This document shows positions 1 through 10,041 of a stretch of DNA of 64,000 bases, piece after piece (the stretch's first letter is position 1; each line of letters opens with the position of its first letter). The notes under the pieces are model-generated. The model was not told the origin of the DNA. It worked only from the letters and a program-made list of their open reading frames with translations, and made no database searches. Source of the DNA: Tubulanus polymorphus (lineage: Eukaryota > Nemertea > Palaeonemertea > Tubulaniformes > Tubulanidae); contig NC_134034.1 in the NCBI RefSeq assembly GCF_964204645.1, positions 12,281,962 to 12,345,961 of the forward strand, in the 5' to 3' direction. A program made the position numbers and the translations under genes.

Positions 1-430
1 TTAGAATACCGAATGCAGTGCGTAGTAAAGATTTCAAACGAGTCGAGTATTGGAGCATTTGATTAAAATATCCAAGAGAATTTAATGTTTTCAGTAAAGT
101 GATCGTCTATTCTGGATTCCGACGACGTTCTTATCCCGGTTCGCGTCGATGTCGCTTGGAGCCATCCTCCTAACGACCGTTTCAAGTATCTACACAGTAA
201 AACAGCGAGATATTCATTAAAAAGAAATTCGGCAACGACACGATATCATTTCATTTCAAACTACGGCTTTTCTTTAATTACTTGGAGTACGGATCCGCCT
301 ACCTGAATTCTACAAAAATCATCGAATCAAAAAAATGATTTTCACCCCTCCTAAGTGTTTTCATCACAATTTTTCAATTGAAATATATCAAGGGTATTTT
401 CGGAAAAATTTTAGGGCTTCCGTATGAACC

Positions 431-572
431 CTGGGGCCAGTTGCATAGTCGTGGCTTAGACTTAAAACCAGTCTAAGACTAACTTAGTTCTATAACCAAT
501 CAAATTAAGACCAGTCTTAAGATTTAAGACCACTTTTAGACTTAAGTCACAACTGTGCAACTGGGCCCTGTG
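431..572. repeat. Short inverted-repeat element (CCAGTTGCA family)
   Basis: The segment opens with CCAGTTGCATAGTCGTGGCTTA and closes with the near reverse complement ending TGTGCAACTGG, which makes terminal inverted repeats. The interior repeats a 'GACCAGTCTTAAG / TTAAGACCA' motif. The same motif appears in inverted orientation at 3150-3275 and as tandem units at 17340-17510. No coding capacity is visible, so this is MITE-like. The superfamily is unknown because no target duplication is obvious. Confidence 0.65.
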
Positions 573-3149
573 GAAACCGAGCATTTATGTGCACGTTTTC
601 AGAAATGTATCACTTTTTAACGAAAATATTTTTTGGCAATAAAGTGGACTTAAAAACTCGAGTTTAAAGGAACATCACCGATGGAGAATAAAACGACGAT
701 AGTCTGATCTGATGCCGCGCGCTGTTGTTGGCCTTACATCTGACAAGTTGATGGAAATAATAATTATTACTACGGGCGTTCTTCTTTTTTTCCTAAGAAT
801 GTTTAACCAGTAGCTCGCACAGTTGTGGCATTGATCGACAACACCCACCACATAAAATATACTTGTCATCATTTTATCAAATATGAAACACTTTATTCAT
901 AGCTACAGGGCGTGACGTACTTTTTGAACCCAGGATCGCTGTCGTAGAAAAATTTGAGGCAGCTATTCTACTGGTTCGACCACCTAGAGGAATTTAATGA
1001 TTTGTGTAGGCGACCGTATTCTTAAGAAATGTCTACAAAGGGCAGTACCGTGATGAAATATTAATGATTGTCAAGCAAAATGCCACCGTCAACTGCTGAA
1101 CGGCATTTAGAAATGTCAAATGGCGAAAATGTCGCAATTTCAAGGAGGCCGCCAGGCAGCAATAAAAAGTGACGCACTTTTTCCGTTGTATTTGGTGTGA
1201 CCTGAGACGTACGAATTCCAATTTCTCGATGAAGCTGTGTAAATGTTTCACGATGCGATCACGAAATTCCGAGCGAACAGTCGAAAAAATGAGGCGACGA
1301 TTCGTGACCGTATTATCAACTCGAACCAACGCGCTGCTAAACCGTGTTGGAATTTCATCGTAACTAGCGATTAACGGCGCTGTTTGAAAATTCAAAAAGC
1401 TCCTCGTTAGCCGTTAAAACCGTTAATGAAATTCGAAATTCAAAGCCGCCGTCGCAGACGTTTCGGAGAGAGAATGCGCGTTGGATGAATATCTCTTGAG
1501 TAATCTGTTCGCGTGATCAGTGATTCTGTAGGGGGACTAACTCTCCTCGGGGAGGCGTCGAAATACGTGGAAATCAAGCCGAAATTAGATACTTTATAAC
1601 GAGTATTTTTAACTGAGAGGTGCCGTGGTCGTGGCAACCACTGTTATATAGTAATATCATTTTATGTTACCCCGGTCTCTGGTAGATCGTGTTGAATGCG
1701 ACCCGGAATAATCCCTACGCAGACCACTCATGCGCAATCTATAGATTGACCAAATAGGTCAGTTTTTGATTGTTCTGGTACAAACCAGTTCGTGGCGTGT
1801 ACGACAAAAGGTGTCCGTGTTATTGTGGTGACGGCTCTGTGGGCTCAGTTCTGTACGCGAGAATCTTACAATGAAACACTGATTTGAACATTATGCCATA
1901 CTTATACAAAGTTTGATTTGTGGAGAGAAAATGTTTCAATTCAACTTAAATCTTCCAAATAATTCATAAAACAATTCCTGCCGTAAATTACACAATGGAA
2001 AATTTGTCGCAAGAAATTCTGGGAATTATTCTATTGAAAAATATCATGAAAAAATCACGAAGAATAGAATTCTTTTTATAATTCGGATCAAAAAGGAGCG
2101 TTCATTGCGAAGGAGCAACTACGATGGAATTGATTGTTAGTACAGACAAAAAACGAATGCTTCAAACTCGCAAAGTATCATTGTCCACTTAATCACCCCT
2201 GTGCTATCCGATGTGTAAAAGAGATCGTACCACAATCCACAATCGCCCCGATTACGAATCATCAATTTATTTCAACAAAAAACTATTCGACTTTTTATCT
2301 ATTCGGGCACAAAAAAAGAACGTACGGTGATAACTAAATTACAGCTGATGGACCAGTGGTGATCTTTATCAGGTAATAGAAACTAATAAAGGATGGCTCC
2401 GGCAATTTGCTACTAGGCGCTGATATGGTTATTGCTGGTTTTATGGCCTCAGCCTCGTTTCAAGTTCGATTCAATTAATCGTCTGCCTCTGAATAAGAGA
2501 TAAATAGCGACCACGTGTTTGCCGTTAACGACGACACGGTCTACTGCCGTCGACGGCTCGGAGACTCTGACGGGCGCATCTGCGCAGATAATCTTAATTG
2601 GATTTAAGCCTGGTATGATCCCGGATCGCGAAGTCAGCCAGGGCTAATCGCCGAGTTGTAAAAAGATCGCCGTCCGCCAAACGGTACTCGCTGCTGAATT
2701 TATACCGATAAGCTCTGAACCAATAACGTCTCTTACGTAGGATTAGTCGGCTAGGTTTCTTTAGATGGTCCGAATTAAATCCATTAATTAAAGATGACGA
2801 TGACCCCATGTGAGGAGACCAGAACTAGCCGACCTAGTGCGATAGACCCAAAATGTTTTGAATTGTTATTTTGTGTAACGCTTCTTAACTTGTTACTGCC
2901 GTTCTTGTACGGTCTCCAGTGATGGAGAAAGGTTTTCCTGGAAGCTGTCACGACACCCGGTGCCGGCATCTTCTCACCAAAAGTGAGGGATGCCTTGCTG
3001 ATAAGCTTAAAAATGTGCCTTTTCAATGACCTAAACAGCCCAATCTCACTTAGTGTTCAGTTGATCTGCACCACCGGAATCTGGCTGGGCTGCGACGACC
3101 ACGGTGGAGGCTACAATGGAGGGAATGATTCAGTATCTGTATTTGAATT

Positions 3150-3275
3150 GGCCCCAGGTTCATGACCATATGTCCGAAAGTGGTCTAAATTCTTAAGACT
3201 GCTGTTAAGGTTGTAGAACTAAGTGGTCTGATACTGTCTTAGATCTAAGCCATGACTGTGCAAGACTCGGCAACG
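3150..3275. repeat. Second, diverged copy of the CCAGTTGCA-family element, inverted
   Basis: Read on the minus strand, this segment follows the 431-572 copy: a GTCATGGCTTAGA start, an ACTTAGTTCTA core, AGTCTTAAGA and AGACCACTT, ending near GGGGCC. It is clearly older and more diverged. It lies about 370 bases upstream of the SEC22 start codon. Confidence 0.5.
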
Positions 3276-3503
3276 GGGAGGAGAACGTTGATTTATTGAT
3301 TGGTCAATAATTGATTTCTACCAATACGTGTTGTGCGCACTGTTGTGTTTTTACCCGCAAAATATAAATTGAATCATTTTACGTTTAATGAGCCGCGATA
3401 CCCGAAAGATTTCACAACAACGGTTTCGGCCGATAATTATTGCAACGAATTCAATTCAAGTTTTATTGTCTCCATGTCGTTTTCCGTCGATAATCACCAA
3501 TCC

Positions 3504-3515
3504 AAGATGGCCGCG
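3504..3515 (+). promoter_or_regulatory. YY1-like motif upstream of SEC22
   Basis: The sequence AAGATGGCCGCG lies 128 bases before the SEC22 start codon. It matches the animal YY1 core (AAGATGGC), a known promoter-proximal element of housekeeping genes. The same 11-mer occurs twice in intron 1 of the ATP synthase beta gene (46827 and 47032). Function is inferred from motif and position only. Confidence 0.4.
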
Positions 3516-3642
3516 CCCATGGATTTCAATTTTTAATTTTCAGCGCATACGTGGCCGAAACATCGTCGTACCATCTGCCCAACGATTGCCTCGGGCCCCG
3601 ATTTCGATCATTGACATTTCGATCAGTTTTTAAAGTTGGAAT

Positions 3643-6600
3643 ATGTTGCTGTGCGCGACGATTTCTCGAGTAAACGATGGTTTACCGCTGTCGGCCACGA
3701 CGGATAATACAGTGAACCAGCAATCTGGTGTCGTGGACGCTCAAAAATACGTGAAAATCATTTCGAAAAGAGCGGCACAACTTCCCGAACGGTCGATGGT
3801 GAAAGGTGATGCATTTGTTATCTGGTAAGTTTTTGGTATGATCAGAATCAGATTGCTAAACCTGCCGTGGTGTCGGGCCACACAAGAATGGTGTGATTTA
3901 ATGACCCATGGCCTCAACATCTTTCTATCCAACCCCAATTGTACATTTATTTATGGCAAGAAGGGGACGTAATTAATTGTTCACAGAACATAAACTAGTC
4001 GCAGCAAAGCAACATTGTCCGTGCAAACAAGAGAAAACTGGGTTTTTTTACTTTTTGGGGAATACCATATGGAATTCCCTAAAATCCCATACAAGCGGCC
4101 ACATACCTGGAAATTCAGGTAATCAGATAAATCGAGAAAAAAATCAGGGAAAACAAATTTTACCCAAATACCCAAAAAACTCTGTGAATTTGATATTCTA
4201 TTTAGATCATGTTTTCCTTTATCAAAGTACGAAATTCAATGAATAACATTTTAAACCTAAAAATTTCTCTGAACTTTGTGTTAATCACATTAGAAACGTC
4301 CGGGGTTTTTGACAAACAGCGCAGAATAACACTCGCGGTCGGCAGTATATTACAGCTGATAGTAATCGAAGATGTTTATCTTTTATGTTTTCAGTTTTGT
4401 GACGGACGTCAACAACGTTTGTTACATCGTAGTGTCGGAGTTAGAATTCTCGTCTACGATCGCGTTCGCGTTCCTCGACGAAATTCAAAAACAATTTATC
4501 AGTACATACGACCCCATCAGAGTTAAAAATGCGCAAAGACCGTACGCGTTTATACAGTTTGGTGAGTATGGATGGCTCGAAACAAGTAGCAATCACGGCC
4601 AGTTTGATAATTGAAGTCGAAAGATCCTCTTCGATCTTTAGGCTAAATAAAAATGATACCTTGTTTCTCCGCAGCGGCCGGGTCATTTTTGTAAAATATG
4701 ATAAAATTTATAAACAGTTCATTTCTATAGCGGCCGGGTCTGTTATGGTGAAATTGATCACGATTTTTAAAAAAGTAATGTATTAGGGTAGATAGGCGGC
4801 CGGGTCAACATTTAAGCTCAGCAGAGCGGAGAAACAAGGTATCAATTTTTTTTAGCCTTAGAGTGGTCTCTTAAGTTGCCGGGTGGCCAATAACCTGGAA
4901 AACTCTGGGAATCAGAAACATCTAGAAATACTCTGGGAATCTGACAAATTTTACCAAAATCCTGGAAAACACATGGAATTTGGTTAATGCTATTGACCGC
5001 GTGTTTCATTAACCCTTTCAGTGCGTCTACACCGCAGTGCGGTGTATAAATCGGTGATGGATTTTGCTAGTACACCGCACTGCGGTGTATTGATGTAATT
5101 AGTAATTTGTAATTATCTCTATTGAAAAATGGCAGAAAGTGTCAAACATAGTGAAATACTAGTAACTAACGATACACCGCACTGCGGTGTAGACGCACTA
5201 TAGTGGTATTCCCATTGTTCAACACACTAGGGTGGAATTTTTTAGAATTTTCAAATTTTCTCCAGCACTATCGGGTATTAATTAGTCAGCACTGAAAGGG
5301 TTAAATCAGTACGTGATTCAATGAAAAATGAATGAATCGTAACATTTTAAACCTAGAAATTTCTCTGATTCATTCGGGGAATTCTGTGCAATCACATGGA
5401 AAAGTCAGGGAAAACTCCAATAGGATTTGTAAATGGGCGGAAAGTGGCCATCCTGAGTTAATATATTGTTTACATAGGAATAAGATGTATATGGTCTTAG
5501 ACTGGGCTTAATTCTAATATTATAAGCCATTACTATGGAACCAGCACCTGTAGCCTTCGTTTAACCCACTCCACTCGGCCTGGGACAACCTTTTCGGATA
5601 TATTCATCATTCGAGTATGAAATGTAGCATTTATACTATATTAACAGATACAGTTCTACAGAAAACGAAATCGAGATTCAATAATCGCGGAATGACGATG
5701 AAAATGGATCGATTAGTCGCCGTACAACACGACTTAGCGTCGAATCCACCGCAGAGAATCACGACTGAGGAATTAGAATCGATGTACTACAGCTCTCCAC
5801 AATCTCAATCAAACGGAACATCGTCGTCGTCATCGATGGTGAAAACATGGAAATCACGAGGTAACGTTTTTAAAATAATGAACTAGGCCTATAAACACCC
5901 GGGTCCGGTTTCATAGACTGAGCATCTAAGTTTTCCCTATGGATAAATCCTCAATCTGGGTGACAACCACGATAGTAACAATGAGAAACCACGGTTATAA
6001 CTGACAAATTTCAAAATGTTCTCAGGGACTATTTTTCTCCCATATCTATGAAACCCAGCCCAGGCATTTAACATTTTGTCAGTCACACTTTCAAAAACTG
6101 ATCGTCCACACTTCACATGTGTTCAGGACTTCACCTGAGATATTTCTAATTGAAAGTTAACTTCAAACACAAGACATTAGACATTTAATCAGCACACTTT
6201 CAAAAAATGATCATCCACATTTCACATGTGTTCAGTACTTCATCTGAGACAATCGAAAATTAGCTTCAAACATCAGATATCAGACATTTCATCAGCATAC
6301 TTTCAAAAACTGATCGTTCCTATATTGCGTTGAGCAGATTGTTTGATATATTTACAGTATCCCCGAGGAGAATGTTTATGCCGTTGACGCTGAGCGGTTT
6401 CGTTGCTGGTATTCTGTGTTTAGTTTGCGGTGTGTTGAATCTTGTTCGCGGTATGTCGATAATTAACGATGGTCATATCGACACCGGTCAGGTACGTGTC
6501 AAATCTGCTAGCTTGAAAACGGTCATTTAGAGATGTACCAGTAGACTCAGTCTTACTGCTCAAGTCAGTAGATTTTACTGAATGAATCTATTTGCAAATA

Positions 6601-7380
6601 CTTCTACTGACAAGTAGACCCCTCACACAAATCATTTGGAACAGTGATTTGTGTTAGAGTTAAATGATAATTTGACTTAAAAGTATTCGAGTTAAGAATA
6701 GTATTTCCCAGATTCTTAACTCGGTATCGAAATATTTATTCCTCAACGCTACCGAGAGTAGAGCAGAGTTTACCAAACCAATTTGGATTCGTCTACGGTT
6801 GCCCGACGTTTGTTCCATCTATTTTCAGACGGACAGTTCACACAGTTTTCACGAGGAGAAAGATGTCTATAAATACGGAACAGTCTTCCTAATGGCCTGC
6901 TTACTGTGTCTTTACCAGGTAAAAATCAATTTTACGTCTAATGTAGGACCCAGTTCTATTGACTGGTTTTGACTTTGACCCGGGGAGTTTTTATTTAAGT
7001 AGCTTTACTAACACGAGAACAATTTCACAATATGTAAGTATGCTTAAGTCTTTTGGAAAGAAATTATCGGCAATAGTTAGCCCCCGGGTTGAAGGTAATA
7101 CCAGTCTATAAAACCGGGCCCGTTTTTAAGATCATGACATTATTATTTTGTACGATTTCCTTTTCTCTCCGTCTGCTAGGTCTACCTGTTAACTCATACG
7201 GCGCACTGGAGGAAATACCAGGCGTATGTCGTGCTCATCTTCGTTTTATTGTGCAATTTTTATCTGTCGGAGTTGAGGAATTTGCTGCAGTTGACGTTTC
7301 ATTGCGCCGTCTGCGGTTTCTCGACCGTGCATATTATCACCAGACAATTACAGGGAAAACTGCCGCAGTACAACGTTTAA
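3643..7380 (+). CDS. SEC22A/SEC22C: Vesicle-trafficking protein SEC22a/SEC22c-like, 6 exons, 328 aa
   Basis: This is an ER membrane protein of the SEC22A/C branch, which combines a longin domain with several membrane segments instead of a SNARE helix and is linked to ER-Golgi transport. Exons with consistent phase: 3643-3824, 4395-4561, 5648-5860, 6358-6491, 6829-6918, 7180-7380 (stop TAA). The longin part starts MLLCATISRVNDGLPLSA and includes AFAFLDEIQKQFISTYD and RPYAFIQFD, close to the vertebrate proteins. Exon 4 begins the membrane part; about four hydrophobic segments lie near residues 197-216, 249-268, 277-290 and 295-313. The C-terminus (TRQLQGKLPQYNV) resembles SEC22C slightly more than SEC22A; an invertebrate copy probably predates that split. 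Vertebrate relatives are 303-307 aa. Introns carry MITEs and tandem repeats. The transcription start is not visible. Confidence 0.93.
4641..4857. mobile_element. MITE with 3-bp TWA target duplication, copy 1 (SEC22 intron 2)
   Basis: This 217-bp element has terminal inverted repeats GGCTAAAtaaaAATGATACC and the matching GGTATCA...TTTAGCC, and is flanked by TTA on both sides. GGCCGGGTC recurs three times inside. A second copy in opposite orientation lies at 37355-37572 with TAA on both sides. A three-base TWA duplication is typical of PIF/Harbinger-type elements; assignment to that group is inference. There is no coding capacity. Confidence 0.8.
5013..5300 (+). mobile_element. TTAA-flanked MITE (piggyBac-like), copy 1 (SEC22 intron 2)
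   Basis: This 288-bp element is bounded by TTAA (5009-5012 and 5301-5304). Terminal inverted repeats are CCCTTTCAGTGC and GCACTGAAAGGG. Inside are several copies of the palindrome ACACCGCACTGCGGTGTA. TTAA duplication with CCC termini is the mark of piggyBac-type transposition. It is non-coding. Three more copies are in the window: 8922, 48347 and 59814. Confidence 0.9.
5905..6060. mobile_element. MITE of the GGTTTCATAGA family, copy 1 (SEC22 intron 3)
   Basis: The segment starts CCGGTTTCATAGACTG and ends ATCTATGAAACCCAGCC, forming inverted termini. Near-identical interior sequence occurs at 49335-49495, and in inverted orientation at 34222-34495, where another element is nested inside it. 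It is about 155 bp and non-coding. Confidence 0.75.
6061..6320 (+). repeat. Dispersed tandem repeat, about 100-bp unit (SEC22 intron 3)
   Basis: Three imperfect units each contain CACTTTCAAAAACTGATCGT, TTCACATGTGTTCAG and a CAAACAnnAGACATT block. The same unit recurs inverted at 7490-7735 (SEC22 3' region) and in direct orientation at 39383-39735 (ABCF2 intron 10). The array at 6061 abuts the MITE ending at 6060. Confidence 0.75.
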
Positions 7381-7489
7381 AAAGTCCAATTGTCAACTTG
7401 TCATCTTTATCAGTCAACTTATCCGTCAATGTTATAACTAAACATCCGTTCGGACATCGGTCCGAGACCAGGCATTCAAAAGTTGGATG

Positions 7490-7735
7490 AAGTCCTGAAC
7501 ACATCAAGAGTAGATGATCAGTTTTTGAGATTGTGCTGATAAAATGTCTAATGTCTGGTGTTTGTAGTTCATTTTCAATTAAAAATGCCTCAGGTGAAGT
7601 ACTGAACACATGTGAAGTGTGGACGATCAGTTTTTGAATGTGTGCTGATAAAATGTCTAATTATCTGGTGTTTGTAGTTCATTTTCGATTTAGAATGTCT
7701 GTGTGCTGAATTCTGAGCACTATTTTCTTGATTAG
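7490..7735 (-). repeat. Dispersed tandem repeat, about 100-bp unit, inverted copy
   Basis: Two to three units read on the minus strand match the 6061-6320 array (CACATGTGAAGTGTGGACGATCAGTTTTTGA on the plus strand is its complement). It lies just after the SEC22 stop codon, so it may be within the 3' UTR. Confidence 0.7.
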
Positions 7736-8261
7736 AAACTTAAATCAAAGCCAAGCGCATAATGGAGGATCTCGTACCCTGAGGAGATTCACTACTATAA
7801 TGTATAAATTTGGGCCTTGCAAGCAGCCCAGCTGCCTTGACGACAAGTGTGATTGTGACATAGCTTAAAACAATGAATATATGAATTTGAAATAGAGCAT
7901 TAAAACTGTCAAACATTGATTTATATACATGTACCATTGAGTATCGATAATATATTACCAGTTATATTTTTAAAAATATAGAAATACATTATGTTTACAA
8001 GATTAGAATGAAAGTTCATATTCATCTTTGATGTTTTCGAGGTCTGGGGAACCGACCACTGAGGAAATAATCGACACAAAATTTCAGTAGACTTGGCTTG
8101 CCTCAGATCTGACCGCACCTATGAATTTCTATCTGAGGTATCCAAGTTCTGGGTTGCAGTCAGAGTATGATGATTCATAGTTAGAAAATTTGTGAAGTTT
8201 GGTGTGCGCTTATCCGAGGCAATTGACTCCAGGGCATGCAGTTATCCACTCCAGGGTCCAG

Positions 8262-8363
8262 TTCCACAGTTCCGAGTTAAAATTTGACCCCGAGTTAACT
8301 CACTGAAAATGAACTAATTTTAACTCAGAGTTAACTCTAACTCACAACTGTGGAACTGGGTGC
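8262..8363. mobile_element. MITE of the CAGGGTCCAGTTCCACAG family, copy 1
   Basis: The termini are CAGGGTCCAGTTCCACAG and CTGTGGAACTGGGTGCAG. The middle is built from TTAACTC/GAGTTAA steps. A closely similar copy sits at 34313-34426, and a diverged one at 25477-25580. It lies in the SEC22 downstream region and is non-coding. Confidence 0.7.
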
Positions 8364-8591
8364 AGGGCGTGTGGTATTCCAAGGCAATCCACTCCAGGGC
8401 ATGCCGTAATCCGAGGAAATCCACTGCAGGGCATGCGGTAATCCCCTAAATTCTCTGAGGTACGCCAGTTCTTAGAGCAAGCAGGGAAGGGATGTTTTCA
8501 CAAATTGTAGTGAAAATTTGTAAATGTATTTTCACAGAGTCAGGCCCCATACGGTACCAGTAATTCAAGTTAAAATCAGTCCTAGAGATGA

Positions 8592-8597
8592 AATAAA
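8592..8597 (+). promoter_or_regulatory. Possible SEC22 polyadenylation signal
   Basis: AATAAA on the plus strand, 1.2 kb after the SEC22 stop codon. A minus-strand AATAAA (TTTATT at 8645-8650) lies 50 bases on and could end the convergent GalNAc-transferase gene. Both are candidates by position only; the implied 3' UTRs would be long and full of repeats. Confidence 0.3.
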
Positions 8598-8921
8598 GAA
8601 AATACATGAATTTATTTTAAAAATGTTCTCTTGATCGATTGCACTTTATTGAAATGTAACAAATATCATCGATATATTTGATACAGACTTCATAAACGTG
8701 TGGGTAAAATTCAACAATTTGAAAGTTTTTCACAGTTGAGAGTATTAATACAGTCTGATCTAAACCCGGGGACCACGTAGCAAATCTAACAACTTGAAGC
8801 CTAACTCAGGTCGCACAAGATCGGATCGGAGTGCACTTAAGACCGATCGTACGGTCGTAGCCAATGAACAGCGATGTATACGTCACATGATGACTTACCG
8901 TAAGTAGCTTCGGTGGTTTAA

Positions 8922-9202
8922 CCCTTTCAGTGCTGACTGATTAATACCCTATAGTGCTGGAGATAATTTGAAAATTTTGAAAAATTCCACCCTAGTGCGT
9001 TGAAAAACGGGATTACCACTATAGTGCGTCTACACTGCGGGGCGGTGTATGACTAGTTACTAATATTTCACTATGTTTGACAGGTACTGCCATCTTTCAA
9101 GAGAGATAATTACTAATTACATCAAGACACCGCAGTGCGGTGTACTAGCAAAATCCATCATCGATTCATACACTGCACTGCGGTGTAGACGCACTGAAAG
9201 GG
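8922..9202 (-). mobile_element. TTAA-flanked MITE (piggyBac-like), copy 2
   Basis: This 281-bp element sits between TTAA at 8918-8921 and TTAA at 9203-9206. It has CCCTTTCAGTGC termini and is inverted relative to the 5013 copy. It is intergenic, or in the 3' UTR of the convergent pair. Several of the internal CACCGCAGTGCGGTG palindromes have mutated. Confidence 0.88.
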
Positions 9203-10041
9203 TTAAAATGATCGTAGATTTCAGGTGACCCGCGAGTGCAGCCGAGATCCGACAAACAAGTCTCAGATCAGATCTCAGCGCGACGTGAGTTAGGCATTAG
9301 ACTAGTCTAAACATGTAAGACCGGTCCGCACTCTGTCACGCTGGACCGGTCCGCACTCTGTCACGCGACCCGAAGGTCCGGCACACAACACCTATAGTAA
9401 ATAATAACGAATAATTTTACCTGATTTCGTTTAAAAAGCAGCAATATTTTTTGTACCGATTTCGGTCAGCGAGTGAAGCACCCACACTCAGCAGAATTCC
9501 GACTGAAATCTAGCAGGTTCTAAACAACGAGATTCATTAATAATAGATTTATAAATAGATTCTATATCACATATCTAAAAAAAACACGGAGACGTAAAAC
9601 TAGGAAAACGCACTACAGTCAAACTTGATCAAGTCATCGTAGTTGGGAAAAGCATTTTACATCTAAATGATGACTTACACTTAGTACATTGATTGAGACA
9701 TCTTCAGTCACGTGACGACTTATCCAAATGATGACTTAAAACCAAGTCTAACTGTACAAACACACACTGAGTAGTTAACCTTACATGATTCATTCAAAAT
9801 CTGTAACCCGAGTTTTAACTAAACATAAAACTCGGTCCAGTTAAGCAAGGTTTACTTGAAAAACAACCGAGAGTTAAAACAATAATACTGATTGCGAGGA
9901 TTCGATAATATGATGATGTCATAGGGGGAATTCCTGGCTGAAATTGACTCGAATCCCGGAATGGATTCGGAAACGATACGAAGCATGAATTTCGATGAGG
10001 TCAGCTCAATGACCTTCGTAACGAGGTCACCGCAATCGAGG

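Larger units (their letters stand above)
1..3642. other. Intergenic region upstream of SEC22, no supported gene
   Basis: No reading frame here matches a family I recognise, and none links to neighbours by splice phase. The longest frames (for example 1033-1395 on the minus strand) have no motif. The stretch contains two copies of a short inverted-repeat element (431-572 and 3150-3275). The last 300 bases should hold the SEC22 promoter and 5' UTR. Confidence 0.6.

Noticed and set aside
1033-1395. 120-aa minus-strand frame with an overlapping plus-strand frame
   Set aside because: No recognisable family, signal peptide or splice partner; could be chance in moderately GC-rich DNA.
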